DNA of 64,000 nucleotides from Glandiceps talaboti. Lineage: Eukaryota; Hemichordata; Enteropneusta; Spengelidae. A program made the position numbers and the translations under genes. The notes under the pieces are model-generated. The model ran no database searches and was not told the origin of the DNA. It was given only the letters and a program-made list of their open reading frames with translations. The stretch is taken from contig NC_135562.1 in the NCBI RefSeq assembly GCF_964340395.1, forward strand, positions 18,300,985 through 18,364,984, read 5' to 3'. Below are positions 36,536 to 53,064 of this stretch, in pieces; the first letter of the stretch is position 1, and every line of letters begins with the position of its first letter.

Positions 36536-36538
<3 letters not shown>

Positions 36539-36605
<67 letters not shown>

Positions 36606-36785
36606 AGTTTTGTCTTATTGGTTGTTTTGAAAACACCAAGGGACAACCATTTCAATCGTTTTGGTTCATAAAGTAATCTAATCTAATTTAATCTAATCTA
36701 ATCTGAGACTAATCCTATCTAATCTAATCATATCCAAGCTAGTCTAATCTAATTTAATATAATATTCAGTTTTTATCTAATCTAT
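36539..36785. repeat. (TA)n run and (AATCT)n pentanucleotide array
   Basis: A (TA)n run of about 60 bp (36540-36602) is followed by AATCT-type pentamers (36673-36785). The right arm retains the pentamers inverted (about 50350-50490), but the TA run is almost absent, so it expanded after the inverted duplication or was lost in the other arm. Confidence 0.9.
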
Positions 36786-37002
36786 TTAAATAAAACGTGA
36801 AAATAATTAAGATAAGGAGGTTAATAAAGGGTGGAAACCCAAGAGTGACCCGTCATACTATGGAACATTGTAAGTAATGCATAAAGTGTAACCTACATAC
36901 AAATTTCAATTTATTTTACATTTTCCTGTGAAAACAAATCTGACCATTTCGTCTCTATACAATATATTACAGATTTATTTAGTACTTCGACAGAAAAACA
37001 AG

Positions 37003-40376
<3,374 letters not shown>

Positions 40377-40724
40377 TTCGGCCTATGAGGGAACAAATCA
40401 TAACAACATCCATCGTCACCGTTTATCCAATGTAGCCTTAACTCGTCATTTGTCACGGTCTTCAACCATGAATTAAAGCTATCAGGTTGATAAAGTTTTG
40501 TATCCCCTGGTTCAGTCATTGATGGTTTACGTAATGTCGATCGTCGGCCTACACATGACATGGCCCCACGGGCAGGGAACATTGGACAAGGACGACCGTA
40601 GCACTAAGTTTTCTTAATTTTTAAGAATGGGGCCTGGGGTTTCAAGCACTGGTCACACACCCCTGCCAAAGCTGGCCACTAGTACCGCTCCCAGGGTCCA
40701 CTTATGACATAGGGGTGGCTGCTA

Positions 40725-40800
40725 GATGACACGTGAGGATCATTACCCAGATAGAATGTCACCACTGTCGTATGGCTTACTACAACAGAACTGACGAAAA
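40725..40800 (+). promoter_or_regulatory. Orphan copy of the copy A leader/promoter sequence
   Basis: The sequence GATGACACGTGAG, then ATCATTACCCAGATAGAATG and TCACCACTGTCGTA, then TTACTACAACAGA, matches the minus-strand leader region of copy A at about 24271-24342 with few differences, including the E-box CACGTG (40730-40735). It lies about 190 bp beyond the end of the left arm. No coding exons follow within the spacer, so it looks like the remnant of a further transporter gene. Confidence 0.7.
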
Positions 40801-41539
40801 CTCGATTACTTCAGTTAGTGGACAGATCAGGTCATATTTTAAGGTGGTCTCTAATTGGCCAATGAGCGCCATTCCGCCAATACAACAACCCATCGAACAT
40901 CCAATAGAAATAGCTGTTATTTTGAATTGAATTGAATTGAATTGAAATTTATTCCCCACAAGAAATAAACATACAGAAAAGAAATAAATGATAACATCCA
41001 AAAGGAAAACGATTTCAAGTTGTGGGTGAGAGACTAGAAAATAGTTTTCGGAAAACTAATCGAGTCTTGCCACTCAATTTCAAAAGCATCGAATTGCATA
41101 TCATAAAAAATGTTGTGACTGTAGTTGCTCAAATTAACACTACGTAGTCAGAAAACAACCACAGTGAGCGTTGCGCTAGATGACCCCGAAAGCTATCATT
41201 GGTGGTGTGCTTTGTTGACATGTCAGCACGCGCAGCTTCAATAAAGTGTGTGACGGAATGCTTTCATGTGTTTTCGATCCCTAAAAAGATACTTCCTTGA
41301 CTTTCTTTTGAAATTTCACAGATATTACTAAAAATATATTTGTTCTTCTAGAAACTGTGCTAAATCAAAGCTAGCCCGTTTTTAACAATAATAGCTGAAA
41401 GTTGCAAGAAATGGCATGTGTGTGTGTGTGTGTGTTTATGTAAATACAGATCTGGAGAAGGTTTGAATATGTTAATGTACATCCTAGTAAATCATAAATA
41501 ACCTCTTCTTACTGTTTATAATATGAAGAAACCAGATAT

Positions 41540-41885
41540 CATCAGGTGATCAGTATTGTGTTGGGTGTACGATTACCCACAGGTGATTCAGTACTGTGTT
41601 GGGTGTACGATTACCCACAGGTGATCGTACTGTGTTGGGTGGATGATAACCCACAGATGATCATCAGTACTGTGTTGGGTGTACGATTACCCACAGGTGA
41701 TTCAGTACTGTCTTGGGTGTACGATTACCCACAGGTGATCAGTACTGTGTTGGGTGTACGATTACCCACAGGTGATCAGTACTGTGTTGGATGGATGATA
41801 ACCCACAGATGATCATCAGTACTGTGTTGGGTGTGTACGATTACCCACAGGTGATTCAGTACTTTGTTGGGTGTACAACTAATCT
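41540..41885. repeat. Minisatellite, unit about 36 bp, about nine copies
   Basis: The unit reads GTGATCAGTACTGTGTTGGG followed by TGTACGATTACCCACAG, with a GATGATAACCCACAG variant. TGGGT and ACCCA within each unit can pair into a small hairpin. Copies are highly similar, implying recent turnover. Confidence 0.92.
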
Positions 41886-42945
41886 TATAGACCTCTTGTA
41901 CATACCTAGGCTATAGACCAACCTGTTTAAAACTAGATCGACCCAACTAATCTTATAGACCTCTTATACATACCTAGGCTATAGACCAACCCGTACAAAC
42001 CAATAGACCAACCCATACAAACATATAGACCAACCTGTTTAAAACTAGAATTACCCAACTAATCTTATAGACCTCTTATACATACCTAGGCTATAGACCA
42101 AACCGTACAAACCTATAGATCAATGTTTGCAAATGTGTCACCTAATCTATGTAATCCTGTATCAATATACTCTGCAAATCGCTAGACCAATGTATACAAA
42201 CTATAGACGGGATGTATACAAGTGCATGTACGAAAACATACAAATCTATAGACCAACGTATACAAATACATGTATGTACATGTAGACCAATGTCTAAAAA
42301 CCTATAGACCAATATACATATAGACTAGTGTATGCAAACCTGAATTTCAATTGCATAGATGATAGACCAATGTATACAAAAACAGACCAAATCATACAAA
42401 TCCATAGACCACTGTATACAAACTACAGACCAAAGTAAACAAACCCATCGACCTATGTACTTTTTTTGTATGCAAACCCACAGAGCAATTATACAAACCT
42501 GTAGACCAATATATACAATCGCATATACCAAAGCATACAGAACTATAAGCCAATGTATATAAACCTATAGAACAATGTATACAGACCTATGACCAAAGTA
42601 TAACAAACATGTAGACCTATGTATACAAACCTATAGACCAATATGCATAAATATGTAGACCAATGTATGTAAACCTGTATTTTAATTGCATAGATCTTAG
42701 AACAAAATATTCAGACCTATAAACCAATGTATACAAATTTAAACACATAGACCAACATACATAAATCTGTAGACTAATGAATGCAAACTATAGACAAATG
42801 TATATTAATCTATTGACAATGAATGCAAACATATAGACCCCTGTACATATTTCATTAACCAATCTATACATACTATAGACCAGAGTATTATACAAACCTA
42901 CAGAATGGTATATATAAATTATACTGACCAATGTATGTAATGTAA
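41880..42945. repeat. Minisatellite, unit about 20-25 bp, long array
   Basis: The theme is CCTATAGACCAATGTATACAA with variant units. The right half matches 30.83-31.24 kb; the left half contains a higher-order repeat of about 110 bp starting AACTAATCTTATAGACCTCT (about 41877, 41946, 42056). Confidence 0.85.
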
Positions 42946-43087
42946 GTTTTTCTTTAGGAAAGTCAAAGATAAAACCTGATGGATGAGCTAGCTCGCAAAG
43001 ATTATTTGTATGTTTTACCTAGATAGTCACTTGCGGGCTGTGAGTCAATCATTGCTTCATTACAAAATTCACAAAGCATCGCCAACA

Positions 43088-44490
43088 GGTAGAGTAACGA
43101 TATTACAGTATGAATAGAGTTAGTAACGTCTTCATAATGTTGCTACAGTGACATGTAACATTACTATATGTTTGTTTGGTTTGAATATGAGAGGGTAGGC
43201 CCTATCGTATTTTACAAAAGGAAACTGGGATTCGACAACACTTCTTTGGCCCATGGGTTCTGAGGTCTGCGTGCAGCTTACAAGTATATATGATTACCGA
43301 TATGATATGTGTGAGCACAGGGCCGGGGGATCAGCCAGGGGGGGGGGGGTACCAATGGCTAGGTCTGGTAGGGGTGAGTGGCCAATGCTGTCAACCCCAG
43401 CCCCCATTTTAGACCAATTCTGCCCCAAAACCAATACCCCGTAACAAACAAGCATGTAGACAAATAAACAAACAAACAACAAACAATTTTGAGTGTGGAA
43501 TATAGTTGAGACATGTTCTCCAGTGTGATTTTTATAAAATAGAGAGTACGGGTATTTTGGGTGTTTCTTCGGTTTGTTGTTGTTGTGATTGTAAATTAAC
43601 CACCTTTCTAAATCGTATTACTAAATGCATGATTGCATCAAGGCAAAGTTATGACACCCCCCCAATTTGGTCAGGCTACGACCCTGTATGTTGGTTCATT
43701 AATTTATTTGCATTTGTATTTCTTTTGTGTATTTATTGGTATTCACCATAACCACAAGTCCCTTATGGTCTCAGTTGACTGAACTACAGTCACGATACAA
43801 GCTAGCGACCCATCCCCAGCGGATGGATCGCTTTAGTTTAGTTATATATTTTATTCGTCCCCAAAACGAAAATAAACTAGGAAATTAAGACATTTTAGAG
43901 GTTGTATTTTCCATAGCATTTCAGTTATTTCTTACACTAAAATATCAATTACATTTTGTTGACAGTGACTTGATCTATGTAGAACTATTTACTAGCGGAG
44001 GAATACAATATAGTGAGTAAATCTCTTACAGTTCAAACCAGGTCAACCGAAATGCAATTTTTCATTGTAAAAGCGACCTAGTTTGACACCCCGATTTAAT
44101 TTAGTACTTTGCTTTCTGAAAAGCACCGCCACTACTGCTGTTAGTGTTTGCTTTTTTGACGGGAAGTGATATAAAAATGTTGTCGATTACAGGTGTACAA
44201 TGTGACAACATTTAGAAAACTGTTTATGTCGGTTTAAATAAAATTGACTTCTTGTTCGTTGAAATGTAACGTTACGTCGACTATTGCAGTCTGCAGCTGT
44301 TTTGAAATTTATAGGCGCTGTCCTGTATGTCATGCCGATAGAGCGTATATCATTTAGAGTAGAGTAACAATATTACAGTATGAATAGAGTTGGTAACGTC
44401 TTCATAATGTTGCTATAGTGACAGGTAACATTACTTTGTCATATTTCCCGTTCATCCCCAAACCATAGCATGTACATCGAATGTATCAGT
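43088..44490 (+). mobile_element. Repeat family R, copy R2
   Basis: Direct repeats starting TAGAGTAACGATATTACAGT or its one-base variant bound it (about 43090 and 44360). It matches R1 over most of its length and shares R1's left flank (the minisatellite and GATGAGCTAGCTCGCA), so R1 and R2 arose by a direct segmental duplication. It lacks R1's GC-rich hairpin at the corresponding site near 43197. Confidence 0.7.
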
Positions 44491-44497
44491 TAGTCAA

Positions 44498-44568
44498 ACT
44501 CTCGCAACTGAGGGCTCCAGTACGAGACACCAATCGACACTCGTAGTAGAATCCTCAGTGGTGAGAGT
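44498..44568. other. 71-nt imperfect hairpin at the edge of R2
   Basis: ACTCTCGCAACTGAGG at the left pairs with CCTCAGTGGTGAGAGT at the right, and pairing continues through GTACGAG/CTCGTAG toward a short loop. It may be a small foldback insertion like the others in this window, or a hairpin transcript; expression cannot be judged. Confidence 0.55.
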
Positions 44569-44998
44569 CTTGGTAACCGAAACTAATTATAAGTTTATAA
44601 AACATTTATCAATCGATGTGCATGGTATTACGCCTTTATGTGAAACACAATAAATCAACCACAACGAATTGCACAAAAACAAAATAAGATTTAATTAAGA
44701 ATTGACATGAACTGGCGGTTGTCAAGATCAATGTAGTATGCCAAATTAACATAGATTTTTCGCAACATGTTAGTCCTTATGATTGACTGAAATTTGAATA
44801 TACTGTACATGTACATGTTGTATATCATTTATTTAATGACATATCCATATTTTACCGACACGAAACCTTCACCCACTACCTAAACAAATATTTCAAGATA
44901 TGATGTCGGGGATTGTTTGCATTGGGAACTATTTTATCTCATTTGCATAATCAATACTGATATATATCATACGTTTATTATATTATATATACGATAAT

Positions 44999-45000
<2 letters not shown>

Positions 45001-45059
<59 letters not shown>

Positions 45060-45106
45060 CTTGGTGAGTATCAATCTGCTAAGACAGTGCTCTATACCGC
45101 AGTGGC

Positions 45107-45191
<85 letters not shown>

Positions 45192-45272
45192 ACATCTCCT
45201 GACGAGTGATTTACTCACGAAACAGGCTTGTAGAGACGAAAAACCCGACTTGATTTTCTTCTACCCTCAACA

Positions 45273-45312
<40 letters not shown>
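45001..45312. repeat. (CA)n and (TA)n arrays
   Basis: (CA)n at 45001-45020 runs into (TA)n to 45058; a second (TA)n lies at 45111-45186 and a third with CA tail at 45272-45311. They are pure microsatellites. Confidence 0.95.
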
Positions 45313-45979
45313 TAAATATGTGGGGGTGGTGTTATGTTATAACGTAATTTAACTATATTACTGACAGTGTTGCTATATGTGTGTCGTCTATGTGTGTTTA
45401 ACAGACTAGACACTAAGGAAGTATACAACTGTAGTTATATGTAAAAACAACTGGCTCTTCACAATCAAACATTTATCTTAACCTGTAGACTTCATGATCT
45501 CTGATTTTGCTTGAATGTCCCTCAAACCACTTGTGATGCTACCAATGGCACAAACAAGTAATTAGCCATGCCCCAATGGTAGTTATCAGTATGTCTGATT
45601 GTATATAGTTCTATTATATTCGCTCAGTTTGAATGTGGTTTTTTTTCCAACAAATCAGTTTGAGCGTACAATCTTCAAAGCATATTAATCAATTACCCTC
45701 ACTAGCAATACTAACGGTTATAGTGAGACAGTGGACCAAACAGAAGATAGCGATGTACAAGGCTACATTTATGTATGGAAGTAGCGTATAAACATCTCTT
45801 ACAATGAATCAGTTACAGGTGTAAACTGCAAACAATTCTTTGAGAAAGAACCACTGGGGTTGTCACGAAATCTTCTGAAAGAATGATAGCACCAGGAGAT
45901 GGAGTACTAGTGTAAAAACTGTGACAGAAACAATAGATGCAATAAGCAATAGCAGAGCATGGGTGGATTAAATTAAACA

Positions 45980-46561
45980 ACCTGTGACTAATCAAACCAA
46001 ACGATGTAGTGTGATCACCAATGACAACGAAGTCTTACAGTTAGCCATTGGGGACAACATCAAGCGATGCAGTGTGGCATCAACATGATCAATGACAACA
46101 TTAACCAATTCACATGATACAGTTAGACTCTAGGGACCACATCAAGAGATACAGTGCGCTATCATTGACAACCAATTCGCCTGATAAAGATAGCCACCAG
46201 GCACCAAACCAGAGATTCATCATTGTACCACCGGTCAGAGAGCAAACCAAAGAATGGAGTGTGACACCAATAACCACCATGAGATCCAGAGTGTGACCAA
46301 TGACCAATTGGATACAGTGTGTCACCAATGATCAAACAGGAGATGCAGTATGTCACAATAATGACAGATTCAGGGACTGCCGTGTATCACTTAGTAACTG
46401 AGTACACAGTGGTGCCACCAGTGACTAAATATAGGAATGGAGTATAACCATCGACTAATAAACTACGGGATACAGTATGTCATTAATCGTGATATGGAAT
46501 TCACTACCTGTAATGGAACCAAGATGTGCCGTTTACCACCAGTTACCCAACCAAGAGATGT
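45980..46561. repeat. ~50-bp minisatellite at the 3' flank of copy C
   Basis: Degenerate units have the theme 'ACCAA..GAGATGCAGTGTG.CACCAATGAC'. The same theme lies 3' of copy A (12.88-13.15 kb). The inner breakpoint of the inverted duplication falls in its first units, since copy B keeps only the outermost one. Confidence 0.8.
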
Positions 46562-46616
46562 AGTAAACTATCAATGACTGAACCAGGGGATGCAAGACTT
46601 TATCAACCTGACAGCT

Positions 46617-49009
46617 TTAATTCATGGTTGACGACCGTGGCAAATGACGAGTTAAGGCTACATTGGATACACGGTGACGATGGATGTTGTCATGATTTAT
46701 TTCCTCATAGGCCGAATTTTCATAATATGTAGCCTTTTCAGAATTACTGTTCACAGTTTTCAGACGTCTGACCTGAACCTTCTTCAAATATGGCACAAGC
46801 ACAATTACAAAACCACCAATGGCGAGAGAAACACCAGCCAAGTAGTAGACATGGTCGTAGTTTTGTGTGGTGTCGTAGATCCAACCTATAGAAATGAATA
46901 CCAAAACAGGTTTAGTGTTTAAGACGTAATAATTATATGCAACCACGTGTCCTTGCTTTGTTAATAAAAGAAAAGTTATTATACGAGAGACAGTTAAGGT
47001 GAAACAAAACGTCGCCTGTCGCTACAACAAATTGCTACATTGCGTCATCTGGTACATAACGATCTTGCCAACTTTGCTACATTTTAAATAGCCGGTACAG
47101 GATCGTTTAAAGTTTGGGATTACACCTGCCATGTGCCCTTGAAATTAGGTTGCTGCACTCCTCCCCTATATGCATTGCGCCCTCATTCAGGCATTTAAGA
47201 TTATGATGTGTAAGTTAAACTGTTTTGTTTCCTCTTTTCAGTTCTAAATGTTACTAGTCTAATGTCAGGTGCTTGTCTGATTTTGTTGATGCTATAATTA
47301 GATAAAGTTACTGTTCCTTAGATACTGGCCAAAACAGTTTGCTGATTTTCAACCAAGAGTTTCCTTACCAAGCATGTTACATATACATTGGTTATTACCA
47401 CTATACTGTCATTATACATCATTCTCGACAATGACAATGACAATGAGAACACTTTCATGCTCTTTAAGAATGGTTTCAGCTCCACCAAAAGGCCCCCTTG
47501 GGTTAAATAGTGCACAGCCAATGAAGGGGCAAACATAAAGTTCAGTTACTAAGACTCCTCTGACTTCCATCGGCTCTAGGGAGTTGGGGTGTGGGGGTGT
47601 GGGGGGGGGGGGGTGGCGTGGCGTAAAGAGGTCTAAAGTTACGATAGCGACTGGCATGTGCATTTGATTCGGACAGTTTCGATTGGATGAAAATGATTCC
47701 TAGGAATTCAAGGTATATATATTTTTTGAAAAAATCACTATTGCTTAAAATGTATAACTCTTAAAATTACACTTAGCAAGACTTGCCACAGTATGATTAT
47801 TTATGTATGCTTTAATGGTAATATTGTGGCCGAGCATCCATCTTCCAATCACTGGCATTCTTCGGAAGTCTTTGGGTCGGGTGGGAGTCAGAGAAATCTG
47901 GTACCGGAAATTGAACAACAAATTGACAATCGGTTTGTTTATAATATTTACCTGCAATTGGAGTACCAATCAGTCCTACTCCGAGAGCAAACGTGGAAAG
48001 AGCCAATGTACTGACTAATCTTGCCCGTCCTAAAAACTCCGTTAAATTAACAACGATGAGGGGTAGGTACATTCCACTTGTAAGACCAATCACAGCGCTG
48101 ATAACTGCTATACCAGCATACGTATGTGCTAGTGGACTCAAGAGTGATGTAACACCTGCCGTGACGAGAGTAACTGCGTAAAGAGAAGGTCCAGTGATAT
48201 ATTTACATTCCAGGAGGAATCCATGGACTCCTCTTCCGATGATGCTGAAAATTCCCATGATTGAAATAAGGAAGGCATTGTCTCTAGAGCTAGCGAATTC
48301 CATGGATTCTGCTTTGGGCAAAAGAAAAATCACTGCGATGTAGTGACCAAACCCGAGAAAGAAACAGGAAATGAACATCAAAAGAAACAGAGGACTTTCC
48401 CAGAAAAGATGGAGGTCGAAAATCATAAATGCCCTCTTTATGATCCCATTCTTTTTACCCTCCTCTATTCCGAGTGGACCCTGACACTGTTTTATGCTTT
48501 CATTAGAGTCAATATTGATTGAATCGGCATGGTCGGTGTCATGAGTTTGGCTTTCAATTATATCAAGATCCTTAGTACTATCTATTTCATTGCTCTCGCA
48601 TGATGGCCTTCTTTCGGTCTCATCTGACAGACGATCTGAAGATGGCGAACAGTTTACATCGTTGCTTGGTTTTCTGAGTAAGGTTGCACAGACACAGATA
48701 TTGGCATTGATAGCCGAGAGAACAAGGAACGATCCTCTCCAGCCATATTCTTCAATGAGTGTATGCAGCAGTGGAGGAAATACAAAGATACCGAGACCAG
48801 ATCCGGTATAAGCCAATCCATTTGCCAAGGCATGTCTTTTCTTGAAATAGACACAAACCATTCCTACACTGGGACTGTATGCTAATCCATACCCGAAACC
48901 TGTAGATATAGAAACTTACAGTTATTAACGGATGTTCGACGGAGATTGCTGTTTTTTACAGTTTACCTTTCTTTCTTTCTTTCTTACTTTCTTTCTTTCT
49001 TTCTATCTT

Positions 49010-49080
<71 letters not shown>

Positions 49081-50137
49081 GCCCGCCTGTCTGTCTATGG
49101 TATGGTGAGTTAGATAATTTGTTAGTATGCTAACTCAAAAAAACTATTGACTGATTTAGATAAACTTTTATAGAGAGAATGCCTTTTCGTCGACTAGGAC
49201 CAGTTTGTTAGATTTTGGTGGAGATCCGATTCTAATGAAGGTTTGAATTAATCCATGTAATCACTAGCATATCAGCCGTCCATCTCAGAACACATGAGGG
49301 CATCCTTCATTTTGTTTTCGTTATCATTAACAAAATATAGAGCGGACACTTCGTTAGGGATATATGTGTGTTATTTTCTTGCATCTGCCTCAGCATGAAA
49401 CCTTGTGATCAGTCCCACTGATCTTGATGCATCGTTTAATAGCATTTGCAAGTTAAAACTAGATTTCCTGTAATGTACTACAGGCAGACTTGTACAAATT
49501 TATAATTGATAAATCATACCAAATCTTACCTACAAGAAAGCCATGTGTAAAACACAGAACAGCAACTGATGTAGCAAACGAACTGAGCAAGTGTCCAATA
49601 CTGGAGATGATACCACCAACCATGATAGTTATACGACATCCAAACCTCTTGGCGATCACACTTGCTAAAGGTCCTGGATTAGATAGAATAGTGAATGAGA
49701 ACAAGAAAAGACACACACATACATACATACATACATACATACATACATACATGTACATACATACATACATACATACACACATCCATTCATCCATCTATCC
49801 ATCCATCCATCCATCCATCCATACATACATACATACATACATACATACACACATACATACATACATACATACATACACACATACATACAACTTTATTATC
49901 ATGGTACATGTTACCTGTACAAGTGGCAAAGAACACCGATATAGTGATTACCAATGACGTATTCCCGGCACCCTTATCAAAATGTTGAAGAAGTACAACG
50001 AAGAAAGGTCCTATAGCTTGATTTAGTCCAAGGACAAACAACAAAACTATATTGCATCCTAAAACCACAAACCAACCACGGATATTTAAATCTTTCTTTT
50101 TGGAAGCAACGTCACACTTCGTTATAATTTCCTCCAT
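46617..50137 (-). CDS. SLC16-type (monocarboxylate-transporter-like) transporter, copy C
   Basis: Minus-strand coding exons are 49915-50137, 49530-49673, 47952-48899 and 46617-46885, with the same junction phases as copy B, adding to 1584 bp (527 residues). The protein starts MEEIITKCDVASKKKD. It has the same twelve-segment layout and the TM5 signature YFKKRHALANGLAYTG. The central loop is three codons shorter than in B (the large exon is 948 bp against 957). The last exon runs past the point where B stops and adds about 33 residues after YYENSAYEEI; copy A's tail (NPAFEKTNDI) aligns with the first part of this extension, so a longer tail is probably ancestral. No lesion is seen, so it is the best candidate for a full-length working copy. 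The substrate is unknown. Confidence 0.93.
48961..49098. repeat. (TTTC)n and (TCTG)n microsatellites, intron 2 of copy C
   Basis: The array occupies the intron-2 position where copy B has a shorter (CAGA)n and (AAAG)n (about 38093-38143). It expanded in C or contracted in B after the inverted duplication. Confidence 0.95.
49708..49888. repeat. (CATA)n and (CATC)n microsatellite, intron 1 of copy C
   Basis: Fills most of the 241-bp intron 1, at the same place as in copies A and B. Confidence 0.95.
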
Positions 50138-51115
50138 CTTGTTTTTCTATCCAAGTACTAAATAAATCTGTAATAGATTGTATAGAGACGAAATGGTCAG
50201 ATTTGTTTTCGCAGGAAAATGCAAAATAAATTGTAGTTTGTATGTAGGTTACACTTTATGTCTTACATTTGTACTTACAATGTTCCATAGTATGATCAGG
50301 TAGCTTTTGGGTTTGCACCCTTTATTAACCTCCTTATCTTAATTATTTTCATGTTTTATTCAAATAGATTAGATCAAAATGGAATATTAGATTAATTTAG
50401 ATTAGAGTAGCTTGGATAGGATTAGATTAGATAGGATTAGTCTCAGAATAGATTAGATTAGATTAGATTAGATTAGATTAGCTAGATTACTTTATGAACC
50501 AAAACGATTGAAATGTCGAGTATGGTTGTCCCTTGGTGTTTTCAAAACAACTAATAAGACAAAACTATACATACATATATAAAACAATATAATATAAGGT
50601 GAAATAATGATAAAACATACTAAACATCAATATTTTCGACTACTACTCGACAATAATACTCAGGCTAACACCACACGTCTTAAGCTGTCTAACAAAGAAC
50701 ATTATATGGTAGTATTGTAGATAGATGTATTAGCAATTTTGAATCTTTTGCTAGACTACTGTTAAAGACATAAGAACAATTTTCTATACTAAAAGATAAC
50801 TTTTACCAAGGGCTTATCTTGACTATCAATTTCGATGTTGCACCCGAAACATACCAACTGAACACTTAGGTCTTAATAGTGCACACTGCAGTACTTTGAA
50901 TTAATTTGTCAATTCGGGTGTAGTTAGGGAGCACTTTTCAGATGTGTTTAACATGCCCCCGGGCACAAAACACACCGTGATATTCTCGAAACATATACCG
51001 CAGCTTTATGCAGCAAGATGAAAGTGGATTGTATAATTGTTTATGCACTTCAGTTGTCAGCGTTGTAATTTTCATATAGTTTTTTTGACATGAATATTCC
51101 TTACCAAACTCTCTG

Positions 51116-51118
<3 letters not shown>

Positions 51119-51161
<43 letters not shown>
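51119..51161. repeat. (GT)n microsatellite in the leader intron of copy C
   Basis: Mirror partner of the (AC)n run at 35997-36055; about 15 bp shorter. Confidence 0.95.
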
Positions 51162-51163
<2 letters not shown>

Positions 51164-51637
51164 GAATATAATAATAAATTTATTATAATGTATTAATTAA
51201 TATACGGACTTGTAATCAGGCAATGATTATTGGGCTACACAATATTTTTTTTTGCGTTATGTGTCACATTTTTTCATTATAAACATGAACCACGAAGAAT
51301 AGCATGGCTGCCAAAGAAACAGGAAAGCATTCTGTCTCTTCAATTAACATGGTTTGCAATCCTTCGTTCAAAGCCATCATCGTAAACCACACTCTCTTTT
51401 ACGGCACCGTCCAAAACGCACTGCCAATAGGTTATTTCGCAGCGTCGAGGAAGAAATAACAGCTCTGGTGCGTGAAAATGTTCAAAGCGTAAGCAACTAC
51501 AGTAAAATACACACTATATCTCTGACTGGTGACAATGAACCATTTCGAAGGTGTTCTCCTAATTTTCCAATCGACTATTTTGCAGTAGTTACAAAATAAT
51601 TAAGATTATTTAAATAATGATAATATTAATTCCATAC

Positions 51638-51850
51638 CTGTATTGATTTCTTGCTCCAAATTTCATATGTCCTTGCCGCCTGTCGAAATGAATGATAGAC
51701 GATTTTGGAGAAATTATTTCTAGGTAAGCCAGAAAACGATCAAACAAGACGTCTATTGCATCAATGCTTCTCACATTCAGCACCAAACAATTGGCGCATC
51801 CCTGTGTTATCACCCAATGTCGAAGAATAGACTAAAGTGTGTGTGCACAT
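51638..51850 (-). promoter_or_regulatory. 5' leader exon and presumed promoter region of copy C
   Basis: On the minus strand the exon ends GAAATCAATACAG at 51638, followed by donor GTATGG. The matching acceptor CTATTACAG lies at 50168, making the start-codon exon 49915-50167. The transcription start is undetermined. Confidence 0.55.
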
Positions 51851-52743
51851 CGGCGTAAATAAGCCTCCAATTAGACACCGTTAAAGTTGTATTAGCTATT
51901 TAACAGTTCTTAGTTAATGTGGTAAGACCATTTAAGTGAAAAGAAAAGAAAGGTCGAGAAATGAGTTCACGTGATCGAAGCAAAGAACCATTAGGCTTGT
52001 AGTAGGTCTTAATTTCGTCTTCAGGATATAGGTTAAGTTCACGTCATCAAAGCGAATGAACCATTAGGCTTGTAGTAGGTTTTAATTTGGTCTTTAGGTG
52101 ATATAGGTTAGAACCTTTATAGTCAGAAGAAAGGAAACGCAAGAAACGGGTTCATGACATCAAATCGAGTGAATAATCCTGGTGAGGGATCAAACTTAAC
52201 ATAAAGTGATGGAAATGTATCTTTAAAACCATTCATACATGACAACCAGGCTGTGAGCGTACATGAAGTTGAACATCGACGAACAATTCATTATTGACGA
52301 AAAACACAAAATAAATCGACTAATAGGTAAACATACAGACCATTATAGTGGTCTAAGGTTTAATAGAGCGGAAAACTCCCTACATTCATGATCTAAGTGC
52401 TTTAATTTAATTGACATATCCTACGTTGAACACACGTGTATACCGAGTACTCTGATAATAGAAAGTACATTACATCTGTTAAGGGGAATATTGTACGGAA
52501 TACCATACTCTCACTATACCCTTTGAAACGATACACAAAACCGTTGTCGGTTCCATTCTATATTCCAATGAAAGGTTTCTTTTGGAAACTAGCATATAAC
52601 TCTTAATGTTAAAGATAGGGATCGGATCTAAACTGCTAATACTGAATAACAGCAGTTTACATAATTACTACATTTGGTTGGAACGGCAAACTTCACTTGG
52701 ATGTAACATATACACTGTGATAATGTCATCATGACAGTCTTGA

Positions 52744-53020
52744 TGTAGAAATGAAGTAGACAATTTTTATGTCTACACAAACAAAGAAATCGATGTTGTC
52801 TAAATGATTACGGCTGATTGAGTCTAGCACCCCTTGGTTGAGGAATAGCTTTTGGACCTACAAGTGCCTTTAATACAGCTATACAATACATAGGGATTTT
52901 ATGATACAATTACATATAGAAATATTACAAGTTATCAGTATCAGTAAAATTATTCCGCCTCAAGGGGGCTTCAAAAGTTGTAGTAATAGAGTATTTAGCT
53001 AATAGGGATGAGTATTGCTT

Positions 53021-53064
<44 letters not shown>

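Larger units (their letters stand above)
40532..46561. other. Spacer between the inverted arms
   Basis: No gene was found. It contains the orphan leader fragment, a (GAATT)n run at 40924-40947, a 36-bp minisatellite (41.54-41.88 kb), the ACCTATAGACCAATGTATAC minisatellite (41.88-42.95 kb), repeat copy R2, a hairpin at 44498-44568, long TA/CA arrays (45.0-45.31 kb), and the ~50-bp minisatellite next to copy C. Confidence 0.8.
46562..52743. repeat. Right arm of the ~6.1-kb inverted duplication (contains copy C)
   Basis: It is the reverse-complement partner of 34505-40531. Corresponding points sum to about 87100-87250 along the arm (start codons 37003 and 50137; last exons 40207 and 46885), so only small indels separate the arms. 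Differences are concentrated in microsatellites. Confidence 0.93.

Noticed and set aside
41540-42945. Regular repeats with spacer-like segments that might recall a CRISPR array
   Set aside because: Units are contiguous degenerate minisatellites without unique spacers, in an animal genome.
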